The notes: generated from the sequence alone by a model not told the origin. A DNA stretch of 18,251 nucleotides from Burkholderiales bacterium UBA2647 (GCA_002359635.1 DENJ01000004.1:7811-26061), one strand, 5' to 3'; counted from the first letter of the stretch, positions 1 to 7,266 are shown. Numbers and translations: made by a program.

Positions 1-179
1 ACCAATGGCTTTGGAGCCTCAGCAATCGTCATCGGGACGGTAGCGATGGTCTCGGGGGCCTCGGACTGCGGCGGCGTTAACAACAGATCCATCAGCTCGG
101 CTGGCGTAACGCGGCTTGCGCGCTGCGATTTCGCCTGGCGATCGATCCGTTTCTTGCGTCTTTGCGCCGCACTTGCCAT
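1..179 (-). CDS. Partial unrecognised protein, N-terminal 59 residues
   Basis: An open frame runs from an ATG at 179-177 on the minus strand to the window edge without a stop, giving at least 59 residues. An AGGGAG lies about 10 nt upstream of the ATG and could serve as ribosome binding site. The visible N-terminus is strongly basic (residues 7-20 are mostly Arg, Lys and Gln) and is followed by an Ala/Pro/Thr/Glu-rich, probably disordered stretch. There is no signal peptide or membrane segment in the visible part, and I do not recognise the family. It is divergent from tyrS and shares a roughly 105-bp intergenic region with it. In Burkholderiales a divergent M23-type peptidase is often found next to tyrS, but nothing in these 59 residues confirms that identity. 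Confidence 0.45.
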   Translation of the reverse strand, partial: MASAAQRRKKRIDRQAKSQRASRVTPAELMDLLLTPPQSEAPETIATVPMTIAEAPKPL

Positions 180-206
180 GCGTGTCCCACTCCCTAGGAG
201 GATAAA

Positions 207-257
207 ATGAAGCCCTTGTCCCTGCGAAAATCAGGGGTCGAACTTTGTATTGTATAA
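207..257 (+). other. Candidate 16-codon ORF in the tyrS leader
   Basis: A consensus ribosome binding site, AGGAGG at 196-201, sits 5 nt before an ATG at 207. The ATG opens a 16-codon frame (MKPLSLRKSGVELCIV) ending in TAA at 255-257, 27 nt before the tyrS ATG. The peptide contains no tyrosine, so a classical tyrosine-attenuation leader is not supported. The AGGAGG overlaps a CCTAGG palindrome whose other strand serves the divergent gene, so the motif could be coincidental. It is listed because its ribosome binding site is much stronger than that of tyrS itself. Confidence 0.25.
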
Positions 258-284
258 AAGCCACCGAGTGCAGGTCAATTGCCC

Positions 285-1637
285 ATGAGTTTTCAAGCCG
301 AAACACCCGTCCCGAAAAGTCCGAGTCCACATTCGGAAGTCGCCGTCACCGGGCTTGTTGGGCGAGCTCCTGCCGAGCCCTCAGGTCTGTCTGCTGCACA
401 TGAGACCGCATCGCCATACCCGATTAGCGCAGGCGTTGAAGCAGCAATGGCCGTGGCCAAGCGCGGCGCCGACGAGTTACTGGTTGAGGCCGATTTTCTT
501 CGCAAACTTGCCCGCAGTGAGGCAAGAGGGCAGGCGCTCCGGATCAAACTTGGACTGGACCCTACGGCGCCTGATCTACATCTCGGGCACACCGTGGTGC
601 TTAATAAGATGCGACAGCTACAGGATCTTGGCCATACGGTTATTTTCCTGATCGGAGACTTCACCGCGATGATCGGTGACCCTTCCGGGCGAAATGCAAC
701 CCGTCCGCCCCTGACTCGCGAGCAGATCGAGGCCAACGCCAAAACCTATTTTGAACAAGCCTCGCTGGTGTTGGATCCGCAAAAAACCGAGATTCGTTAC
801 AACTCAGAGTGGTCAGACCCGCTCGGTGCACGCGGCATGATTCAACTTGCCTCGCGTTACACCCTGGCACGAATGCTTGAGCGCGACGACTTCACCAAAC
901 GCTTTAAATCGAATACGCCGATTTCGGTACACGAACTGCTCTATCCCCTGATGCAGGGCTACGACTCGGTTGCCCTCAAAGCAGATTTGGAACTGGGCGG
1001 TACGGATCAAAAATTCAATTTACTTGTTGGCCGCGAATTGCAACGTGAATATGGCCAGGAGCCCCAGTGCATTTTGACCATGCCCTTGCTGGAAGGGCTT
1101 GACGGCGTGGAAAAAATGTCGAAATCGAAAAACAATTATGTTGGGATCACCGACTCGCCTGCAGAAATGTTTGGCAAATTGATGTCGATTTCTGATAGCT
1201 TGATGTGGCGTTACTTTTTGCTGCTCTCAAGTCTATCCTTGCAGGCCATCGAAGCCTTGCGCGCCGAATGCGATCAGGGGCGAAATCCTAAAGATGCCAA
1301 GGTTATGCTCGCGCTAGAGCTGGTCACGCGGTTTCATGATGCCCAATCGGCTTCGCAAGCCCTGATTGATTTTGAGTCGCGTTTTCGTGACGGGGCAGTC
1401 CCGGACGATCTTCCTGATCGGCACATCAGTCTTGACGGGGCCAAAACGCTGGGGCTTGCACAGGCGATTAAGGCGGCAGGCTTGTGCGCATCGTCGAGTG
1501 AGGCAATTCGAAATATTGAACAAGGCGGTGTGAAACTTGACGGTGAAAAAATGTCGGACCGTAACCAACACATCGGTCCGGGTAGCTATGTCGTACAAGT
1601 TGGCAAGAGAAAGTTTGCAAGGATTCATTTGGCTTGA
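285..1637 (+). CDS. tyrS: Tyrosine--tRNA ligase
   Basis: Class I aminoacyl-tRNA synthetase that activates tyrosine with ATP and charges tRNA-Tyr in the cytoplasm. From the ATG at 285 the product has 450 residues. The HIGH-type signature is HLGH at 99-102, GDPSGR is at 131-136, GGTDQKFN at 238-245, and KMSKS at 277-281. An S4-like RNA-binding domain occupies roughly residues 385-445, ending in VGKRKFARI. This is the longer TyrRS type common in proteobacteria. Homology to beta-proteobacterial enzymes begins near residue 48 (ISAGVEAAMAVAKRG), so the first 45 or so residues are an extra Pro/Ser/Ala-rich extension. A TTG at 279 is in frame but less likely. No strong ribosome binding site precedes 285. 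The enzyme assignment is secure; the exact start is less certain. Confidence 0.96.
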   Translation: MSFQAETPVPKSPSPHSEVAVTGLVGRAPAEPSGLSAAHETASPYPISAGVEAAMAVAKRGADELLVEADFLRKLARSEARGQALRIKLGLDPTAPDLHLGHTVVLNKMRQLQDLGHTVIFLIGDFTAMIGDPSGRNATRPPLTREQIEANAKTYFEQASLVLDPQKTEIRYNSEWSDPLGARGMIQLASRYTLARMLERDDFTKRFKSNTPISVHELLYPLMQGYDSVALKADLELGGTDQKFNLLVGRELQREYGQEPQCILTMPLLEGLDGVEKMSKSKNNYVGITDSPAEMFGKLMSISDSLMWRYFLLLSSLSLQAIEALRAECDQGRNPKDAKVMLALELVTRFHDAQSASQALIDFESRFRDGAVPDDLPDRHISLDGAKTLGLAQAIKAAGLCASSSEAIRNIEQGGVKLDGEKMSDRNQHIGPGSYVVQVGKRKFARIHLA

Positions 1638-1679
1638 GCCTTCGCGGCAAAGCCCCAGCAAAATCATGGAAAGCCCAGG

Positions 1680-2324
1680 ATGGAACTGCTCTTAATCAGA
1701 CATGGTGTGACGGCTTGGAATCAGCAGCGAAGATTTCAAGGGCAAATCGATACGCCGCTTTCAGACGAAGGCCATCAGCAGGCGATGCTGACGGCACGCC
1801 ATTTGTCGGCATTGAGGGAAGTTCAACCCATCCATGCGATTTACGCCAGCGATTTGAAGCGCGCCTGGTCGACTGCCGAACCGATTGCAAGACTGCTCGG
1901 ATTGCCGATTCTTAAACAAAGTCTTTTGCGCGAACGTCATTACGGTGTTTTCGAAGGAAAGACCCATGAGGAGCTGCAAAACGAGGGTTTGCAGTCCGAC
2001 TATCAGCGCTGGCGCAATCGCGAACCCGACTTTGCCCTGCCTCAGGGCGGCGAATCATTGAGAGATTTCTTTGACCGGGCCCTGCGCGCACTTCAATCCT
2101 TGGTTGCGGCGCACCAAGCCGATGAGCGTATTGTTGCGGTCACCCACGGCGGTTTTCTGGACTGCGCTTACCGGATCGCGAGCGGCCTTGCAATGACCGA
2201 GCAGCGTCAACACCCTTTGCACAATGCGAGCCTTAATCGAATCGCTTGGGACGGTGATCGGTTTTCGCTGATCGATTGGGGACAAATCGATCACCTCGAT
2301 TCAATGGACATCAGGAGAGATTAA
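1680..2324 (+). CDS. Histidine phosphatase family protein (phosphoglycerate mutase-like)
   Basis: A 214-residue member of the histidine phosphatase superfamily. The phosphate-accepting signature LIRHG covers residues 5-9 with His8 as nucleophile. The second catalytic histidine is His156 in VTHGG, and the acid-base Glu is probably Glu85 in the RERHYG motif. The GVFEGKTHEEL stretch is typical of GpmB/CobC-like members. Substrate cannot be read from sequence: cofactor-dependent mutase, sugar phosphatase and alpha-ribazole phosphatase relatives look alike. It starts 42 nt after tyrS and ends just before glyA, so it is probably co-transcribed with both. In many Burkholderiales dtd lies between tyrS and this gene; it is absent here. 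Confidence 0.88.
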   Translation: MELLLIRHGVTAWNQQRRFQGQIDTPLSDEGHQQAMLTARHLSALREVQPIHAIYASDLKRAWSTAEPIARLLGLPILKQSLLRERHYGVFEGKTHEELQNEGLQSDYQRWRNREPDFALPQGGESLRDFFDRALRALQSLVAAHQADERIVAVTHGGFLDCAYRIASGLAMTEQRQHPLHNASLNRIAWDGDRFSLIDWGQIDHLDSMDIRRD

Positions 2325-2326
2325 TC

Positions 2327-3571
2327 ATGTTTGAACGAAGCCTGGGCATTGCCCAATCGGACCCGGAACTTTGGCAAGCCCTAGTCAACGAAGATCGTCG
2401 GCAGGAAGAGCATATTGAACTCATCGCCTCTGAGAACTATGCATCGCCTGCGGTGATGGCAGCGCAAGGTTCGCAGATGACCAATAAATACGCCGAGGGC
2501 TATCCGGGAAAACGTTATTACGGGGGCTGCGAGTTTGTCGATGTGGCCGAAACGCTGGCCATCGACAGGCTCAAGCGGCTCTACGGGGCCACCGCCGCCA
2601 ATGTGCAACCCAACTCGGGCTCTCAGGCGAATCAGGCGGTGTTTATGGCCTTGGCCAAGCCAGGCGATACGATCTTAGGCATGTCCTTGGCCATGGGCGG
2701 ACATCTCACCCATGGATCCCCGGTCAATATGAGCGGGAAGTGGTTCAAGGTTGCGTCCTACGGGCTGAACGAAGCCGAGGAAATCGACTACGAGGAGATG
2801 GAACGTCTTGCCCACGAAGTGCGCCCGCGCATCATCATCGCCGGGGCATCAGCCTATTCATTGCAAATCGATTGGGCCAGGTTTGCAAGTGTTGCCAAGG
2901 CAGTGGGTGCGAGTTTTCTCGTCGATATGGCGCACTATTCGGGACTGATTGCAGGGGGTGTTTATCCCAGTCCGGTACCGCATGCCGATGTCGTGACCTC
3001 AACCACCCACAAAAGCCTGCGCGGGCCAAGGGGTGGCTTCATCTTGATGCGCGAAGAAAACGAAAAAATCATCAATAGCGCGATCTTCCCGGGTTTGCAG
3101 GGCGGTCCCCTGATGCATGTGATTGCGGCCAAGGCGGTGGCCTTCCAGGAAGCGCTGGCGCCATCATTCAAAAACTATCAGCAACAAGTGATTCGTAACG
3201 CGAAAGTGCTTGCCGAAACGCTCGGCAAACGCGGTTTGCGCATTGTTTCGGGGCGTACCGAGAGTCATGTGATGCTTGTTGATCTGCGCGCGAAGGCGAT
3301 CACCGGTAAGGATGCCGAGCAGTTGCTTGGCCAAGCCCATATCACCTGCAACAAGAATGCGATTCCCAACGATCCGGAAAAACCCTTTGTCACCAGCGGC
3401 ATTCGACTGGGTTCGCCGGCGATGACCACCCGAGGCTTTGCCGAGGCTGAATCAGAGCAAGTGGGCCATTTAATCGCCGATGTGCTCGATGGCAAAGGAG
3501 ATGCGGGCACGATCGAAAAAGCACGTGAGGCGGTTCACGCCTTGACCGCGCGCTTTCCGGTTTATCGTTAA
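2327..3571 (+). CDS. glyA: Serine hydroxymethyltransferase
   Basis: PLP-dependent enzyme that interconverts serine plus tetrahydrofolate with glycine plus 5,10-methylene-tetrahydrofolate, the main source of one-carbon units. The product has 414 residues, the normal bacterial length. The PLP-binding lysine is Lys229 in TTHKSLRGPRGG. The N-terminal motif IELIASENYAS (30-40) and the KYAEGYPGKRYYGGCE stretch (54-69) are diagnostic. The ATG at 2327 was chosen because AGGAGA lies 8 nt upstream and homology begins there; an in-frame start at 2276 would add 17 residues inside the preceding gene. It begins 2 nt after the stop of the histidine phosphatase gene, implying one transcript. The glyA-nrdR neighbourhood is common in betaproteobacteria. 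Confidence 0.97.
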   Translation: MFERSLGIAQSDPELWQALVNEDRRQEEHIELIASENYASPAVMAAQGSQMTNKYAEGYPGKRYYGGCEFVDVAETLAIDRLKRLYGATAANVQPNSGSQANQAVFMALAKPGDTILGMSLAMGGHLTHGSPVNMSGKWFKVASYGLNEAEEIDYEEMERLAHEVRPRIIIAGASAYSLQIDWARFASVAKAVGASFLVDMAHYSGLIAGGVYPSPVPHADVVTSTTHKSLRGPRGGFILMREENEKIINSAIFPGLQGGPLMHVIAAKAVAFQEALAPSFKNYQQQVIRNAKVLAETLGKRGLRIVSGRTESHVMLVDLRAKAITGKDAEQLLGQAHITCNKNAIPNDPEKPFVTSGIRLGSPAMTTRGFAEAESEQVGHLIADVLDGKGDAGTIEKAREAVHALTARFPVYR

Positions 3572-3631
3572 CCGACGCTCAGCACACCGGCGCCCGAGAA
3601 GCGATAAGCCCCTTCGGATTGCTCGACACCG

Positions 3632-4129
3632 ATGCGTTGTCCTTTTTGTGACGGTGCCGACACGCAGGTCATCGACACCCGAAACTCCGATGAAGGCGAT
3701 AGCATTCGAAGGCGGCGGCGCTGTAGCCATTGCGATAAGCGCTTCACCACTTTTGAGCGCATCGAGTTGAACCTGCCCGTCGTGGTGAAGAAAAATGGTG
3801 CTCGGGTTGAGTTTGACCGTCGGAAGCTGCGGGCATCGATTGCCTTGGCGCTTCGTAAGAGGCCCATCAGCGCAGAGCAAATGGATGCCACCTTGCTGCG
3901 GATCGAAAATCGGCTTATGAGCTTTGGTTTGCGCGAGCTCGCGAGCGACCGCATTGGCGAGTTGGTGATGCGTGAACTGCGCAAAATAGACAAGGTCGCC
4001 TATATCCGTTTTGCCTCGGTGTATCGCAGTTTTGAGGATGTCGAGGCTTTTGCCGACGTCATTGAGGAACTGCAACCGCGTTTGGGCGAGGGGCTGGCCT
4101 CGCCCCGGTTTGAGGATGGTGAACCCTGA
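3632..4129 (+). CDS. nrdR: Transcriptional repressor NrdR
   Basis: ATP-cone regulator that binds NrdR boxes upstream of ribonucleotide reductase operons and represses them according to the bound adenine nucleotide. The product has 165 residues. The N-terminal zinc ribbon uses Cys3, Cys6, Cys31 and Cys34, with the RRRRRC run typical of the family. The ATP-cone follows at about residues 49-139 (VVVKKNGARVEFDRRKL onward). The C-terminal tail is slightly longer than in short homologues. It starts 60 nt after glyA with no clear terminator between. No NrdR target gene lies in this window. Its 3' end faces the convergent IlvB-like gene with only 3 nt between the stop codons. Confidence 0.96.
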   Translation: MRCPFCDGADTQVIDTRNSDEGDSIRRRRRCSHCDKRFTTFERIELNLPVVVKKNGARVEFDRRKLRASIALALRKRPISAEQMDATLLRIENRLMSFGLRELASDRIGELVMRELRKIDKVAYIRFASVYRSFEDVEAFADVIEELQPRLGEGLASPRFEDGEP

Positions 4130-4132
4130 AGC

Positions 4133-5884
4133 CTACGGGGCGCTGGTGATGTTTCGGAGCTGGTCGATGGTGAGATTCGGTGTAATGGTTTGTTGACTCA
4201 CCCTTAATTCCACGACCGCCGGCTTGCGTGCTGTTCTGGCAAATTCGAGGGCCTGCTGCAGTGCAGGCTCGATCTGTGAATTTTCTGTCACAAGGCAGCC
4301 CCAGCCGCCAAAAGCCTGCGCATACAGCGAAAAATCAGGATTCGTGAGGCTTGTACCGTAGACCCGCGCGGGATAGTCGCGCTCCTGATGCATACGGATC
4401 GTCCCGTACATGCTGTTATTGAAAACGATCGCTACAAAACCTGCTTGATACTGCACGGCCGTGGCAAATTCCTGGGCCGTCATCAGAAAGTCACCGTCAC
4501 CGGCAAAGCAAACCACGGTCCGTTCCGGATGACAGATTGAAGCGGCCACCGCAGCCGGGATACCGTAACCCATAGCGCCCGAGGTTGGCGCAAGCTGCGT
4601 GCGCATCGGCCCATAACGCCAGAATCGATGGGCCCAGGTTGCAAAATTGCCGGCGCCATTGGTCAGGATCGTGTCGGCCGGCACCATGGACCTCAGCGCC
4701 TGGACAAGCCGCCAAGGGTCCAAACTGCCCGATGCCTCTGCTTTTCTTGAAGCCGGGGGCTGTTGCTGCCATTGCTCGTATTGCGCCCTTGCCTCACGAA
4801 TCAGCGCTTCTCGCGCGGCCTTTGCTGATGCGCTTATCGCATCGCGATCGAGCCGGGTCGTTAAGGCTTCCATCATCGAAGGCATCGATGCATTAATCAT
4901 CCAGCGCGTTTGATAGACGCGGCCTAACTCCTCATTGCCTGCGTGAACGTGGGCGATCGCTTGTTTTGGGGTGGGAACCTCGAAAAGCGTATAGCCACCG
5001 GTTGTCATTTCACCGAGTCGAGGACCTAGGGCCAGGATCAGATCGGCGCTCTTGATGCGGGCGGCAAGTGATGGGTTGATACCAATACCCACATCGCCGA
5101 TGTAGTGCGGGTGATTGTTATCGAAAATATCCTGAAAACGAAAAGCGCAAGCAACTGGGATGGCGTTTTCTTCGGAAAATGCCTTGAGTTGTTCACAAGC
5201 TTGCCCGGTCCAGCCGCTGCCCCCGGCGATGACCAGTGGCCGACTTGCCTCGCCGATTGCCTCAAGCAGTGCATGCACATCGCCTGGCTGCGGATAGGCT
5301 TGGACTGCCGTGCTCGGCAGGCTGTCCTTTACCGTCGCGCTTGCTGAAAGTACATCCTCGGGCAAGGCCAGCACCACCGGCCCCTTACGGCCACTCGTGG
5401 CAAGCTGAAAGGCGTGGGCAAAATACTCGGGGATGCGTTGAACCTGATCGACTTGTGCAACCCATTTCACCATGGGCCCGAACATGCGTCGATAGTCGAT
5501 TTCCTGAAAAGCTTCTCGATCCATCATATCGTTGCCAACTTGGCCGACCAGCACAACCATGGGTGATGAATCCTGATGGGCAGTATGAATCCCGATGGAG
5601 GCATTGGTTGCTCCCGGGCCGCGAGTTACCATCAAGATACCGGGTTTGCCGGTCAGCTTCGCGTAGGCATCGGCCATAAACGCCGCACCGCCTTCTTGTC
5701 TGCAGATGACAAAACGGATGTCTTGGTGTCGGTACAAGCCATCAAGCACGGGGAGATAGCTTTCTCCGGGTACACCAAAAATGGTATCGACACCTTGCGC
5801 GGCAAGCGCGTCGGCAACCAGATGGCCCCCGATTCGGGCGATGGGTTTGTGTGCGGCGGCGTTGCTGTCAGCGGGTGTCGTCAT
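4133..5884 (-). CDS. Orphan thiamine-diphosphate-dependent enzyme (IlvB/acetolactate synthase-like)
   Basis: A 583-residue ThDP enzyme with the usual order: N-terminal pyrimidine-binding domain (about 18-185), central domain (about 200-340) and C-terminal PP-binding domain (about 390-570). The catalytic glutamate is Glu64 in CRQEGGAAFMADAYAK. The PP-motif runs from GDG at 462-464 to NN at 489-490. It resembles acetolactate synthase catalytic subunits. However, where those enzymes carry a Q-W-Q substrate-specificity motif, this one reads IRMHQ (496-500) without the tryptophan. No regulatory ilvN subunit gene is adjacent. Decarboxylase, carboligase or oxidase activity is possible and I do not assign a substrate. 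It is transcribed against its neighbours between nrdR and ribD. No clear ribosome binding site precedes the ATG at 5884. Confidence 0.85.
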   Translation of the reverse strand: MTTPADSNAAAHKPIARIGGHLVADALAAQGVDTIFGVPGESYLPVLDGLYRHQDIRFVICRQEGGAAFMADAYAKLTGKPGILMVTRGPGATNASIGIHTAHQDSSPMVVLVGQVGNDMMDREAFQEIDYRRMFGPMVKWVAQVDQVQRIPEYFAHAFQLATSGRKGPVVLALPEDVLSASATVKDSLPSTAVQAYPQPGDVHALLEAIGEASRPLVIAGGSGWTGQACEQLKAFSEENAIPVACAFRFQDIFDNNHPHYIGDVGIGINPSLAARIKSADLILALGPRLGEMTTGGYTLFEVPTPKQAIAHVHAGNEELGRVYQTRWMINASMPSMMEALTTRLDRDAISASAKAAREALIREARAQYEQWQQQPPASRKAEASGSLDPWRLVQALRSMVPADTILTNGAGNFATWAHRFWRYGPMRTQLAPTSGAMGYGIPAAVAASICHPERTVVCFAGDGDFLMTAQEFATAVQYQAGFVAIVFNNSMYGTIRMHQERDYPARVYGTSLTNPDFSLYAQAFGGWGCLVTENSQIEPALQQALEFARTARKPAVVELRVSQQTITPNLTIDQLRNITSAP

Positions 5885-6018
5885 AGGGTAATGAGGTGAT
5901 CAGTGTTTAATAGAGAACGCAGTTGTAGAGAACGCAGTTGTCCAGCAGCGGCGATGTTTGGGCGCTGTGAAGGCTGCTTTCCGCGCTCGCCAGAAGCGCG
6001 TGGCCATAGAATACGCTG
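5885..6018. promoter_or_regulatory. Divergent intergenic region of the ThDP enzyme and ribD
   Basis: This 134-bp region lies between two divergent starts and must hold promoters for both genes. It contains a perfect 15-bp tandem duplication at 5911-5940. A 6-bp inverted repeat, CGCGCT at 5982-5987 and AGCGCG at 5995-6000, lies close to ribD. A -10-like TAGAAT at 6007-6012 ends 6 nt before the ribD ATG, but no good -35 element is spaced correctly, and ribD has no visible ribosome binding site. Promoter positions therefore remain uncertain. No FMN riboswitch consensus is seen. Confidence 0.5.
5911..5940. repeat. Perfect 15-bp tandem duplication
   Basis: TAGAGAACGCAGTTG occurs twice head to tail, at 5911-5925 and 5926-5940, with no mismatches. 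It sits 27 bp upstream of the ThDP-enzyme start and about 78 bp upstream of ribD. It could be a recent slippage duplication or a pair of regulator-binding half-sites; the 15-bp period does not match one full helical turn. Confidence 0.9.
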
Positions 6019-7155
6019 ATGTTTAGCCCTACAGACACCGAATTCATGCGTCAGGCGCTCGATCTGGCGGCTCGTGGACTTTTCACCACCGATCCAAACC
6101 CCAGAGTGGGTTGCCTGATCGTAGATCACGGAACCATTGTCGGCGAGGGTTGGCATGAGAAAGCCGGGGAAGCCCATGCCGAAGTGCTGGCTTTAGCCAA
6201 GGCCGGCGACCGGGCAGCTTCGGCAACGGCCTATGTCACCCTTGAGCCCTGCTCGCATACCGGGCGCACGGCGCCTTGCTGCGATGCCTTGATTCGTGCG
6301 GGTATCGGCCGTGTCGTGGTGGCCATGCAAGACCCGAATCCGCTGGTGAACGGTCAAGGCATTGCAGCGCTTCGGGCATCTGGTGTGCGTGTCGACGTCG
6401 GTTTGATGGCGGCCGAAGCGATTGAGCTAAACCTGGGATTTGTTTCCCGAATGCTACGCAAGCGCCCCTGGGTTCGTATGAAGCTCGCAGCCTCGCTGGA
6501 TGGCAAAACTGCCCTGACAAATCGACAAAGCCAGTGGATTACCGATGAGCCGGCGCGGGCTGATGGCCATTACTGGCGGGCACGTGCCTCGGCGATCCTT
6601 ACCGGGATTGGTACGGTGAAGGACGATGATCCGCAGATGAATGTGCGTTATCTGGCAAGCAAACGGCAACCGCGCAAGGTTTTGGTGGATTCGCGTTTAG
6701 AAGTTTCACCCTTGGCGCGCATGCTTGTTGATCCCGGGGTGTTGATCGTTACCGCACTTGACGAGCGGTCTGCAAAGCCTGGCGTCTGGCAAGGACTTGT
6801 CAATGCGGGGCATCGACTGTTGTCCTTACCCAATGCGCAGGGCAAGGTTGATCTTGAGGCATTGATGCAATCGCTTGCGCAAGAAGGTATGAATGAACTC
6901 CACATCGAGGCGGGTTATAAGCTCAATGGATCGCTCTTGCGTGAGGCATGTGTTGATGAGTTGCTTGTGTATCTCGCACCGAGGCTGCTCGGGCCTGGTA
7001 TGGCAATGTTTGATTTGCAAGCGCTTGAGCAAATGCCTGGCGACCCAGTTTGGGATTTTGTCGAGCACCAAAGCCTCGGCCGTGATTTAAGGTTGCGGTT
7101 AAGAAAGATTCAGGCGCTCCAAGAGCTGGGTCTCCCAAGGTGCTCCAAGACATAA
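6019..7155 (+). CDS. ribD: Bifunctional riboflavin biosynthesis deaminase/reductase RibD
   Basis: Catalyses two steps of riboflavin synthesis: deamination of the pyrimidine from GTP cyclohydrolase II, then NADPH-dependent reduction of its ribosyl side chain. The product has 378 residues. The N-terminal zinc deaminase (about 6-125) has HAE at 53-55 and PCSHTGRTAPCC at 77-88, giving the His and two Cys zinc ligands plus the catalytic Glu55. The reductase domain follows from about residue 148 (RPWVRMKLAASLDGKTA). The ATG at 6019 matches family N-termini (FMRQALDLA), although no Shine-Dalgarno motif is visible upstream. A gap of 111 bp separates it from ribE, longer than elsewhere in the cluster, so ribE may also have its own promoter. 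Confidence 0.96.
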   Translation: MFSPTDTEFMRQALDLAARGLFTTDPNPRVGCLIVDHGTIVGEGWHEKAGEAHAEVLALAKAGDRAASATAYVTLEPCSHTGRTAPCCDALIRAGIGRVVVAMQDPNPLVNGQGIAALRASGVRVDVGLMAAEAIELNLGFVSRMLRKRPWVRMKLAASLDGKTALTNRQSQWITDEPARADGHYWRARASAILTGIGTVKDDDPQMNVRYLASKRQPRKVLVDSRLEVSPLARMLVDPGVLIVTALDERSAKPGVWQGLVNAGHRLLSLPNAQGKVDLEALMQSLAQEGMNELHIEAGYKLNGSLLREACVDELLVYLAPRLLGPGMAMFDLQALEQMPGDPVWDFVEHQSLGRDLRLRLRKIQALQELGLPRCSKT

Positions 7156-7266
7156 GCACGCCACGTCGCTCGTGATGGTCTTACTTGGGAAGTTATCGAT
7201 CGTTTAACGATGAAAAGATATTAAAACAATATTTGGGTTATACCGTTATAACTGCGAGGTAGATCT
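7156..7266. promoter_or_regulatory. AT-rich ribD-ribE gap with two inverted repeats
   Basis: This 111-bp gap is much more AT-rich than its surroundings. It carries a 13-bp palindrome ATCGTTTAACGAT at 7199-7211 (6-bp arms) and a 16-bp inverted repeat GTTATACCGTTATAAC at 7237-7252 (perfect 6-bp arms, 4-bp spacer). The ribE Shine-Dalgarno GAGG at 7256-7259 follows at once. -10-like sequences (TATACC, TATAAC) fall inside the second repeat, so a promoter overlapping an operator is plausible. No FMN riboswitch core is recognisable. The repeats are directly seen; their function is inferred. Confidence 0.45.

Noticed and set aside
293..742. 149-codon minus-strand ORF inside tyrS
   Set aside because: It is antisense to the highly conserved tyrS frame, has skewed Arg/Ser composition and resembles no family; shadow ORF.
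3470..4075. 201-codon minus-strand ORF across glyA and nrdR
   Set aside because: It spans the ends of two clearly real plus-strand genes and shows no recognisable motifs; explained by codon bias on the opposite strand.
4133..5884. Calling the ThDP enzyme ilvB
   Set aside because: No ilvN partner, and the Q-W-Q specificity motif of acetolactate synthases is replaced, so a specific symbol is not justified.
7156..7266. FMN riboswitch upstream of ribE
   Set aside because: None of the conserved FMN-aptamer blocks (such as GGGTGAAATTCCC-like sequence) can be found; only two short inverted repeats are present.
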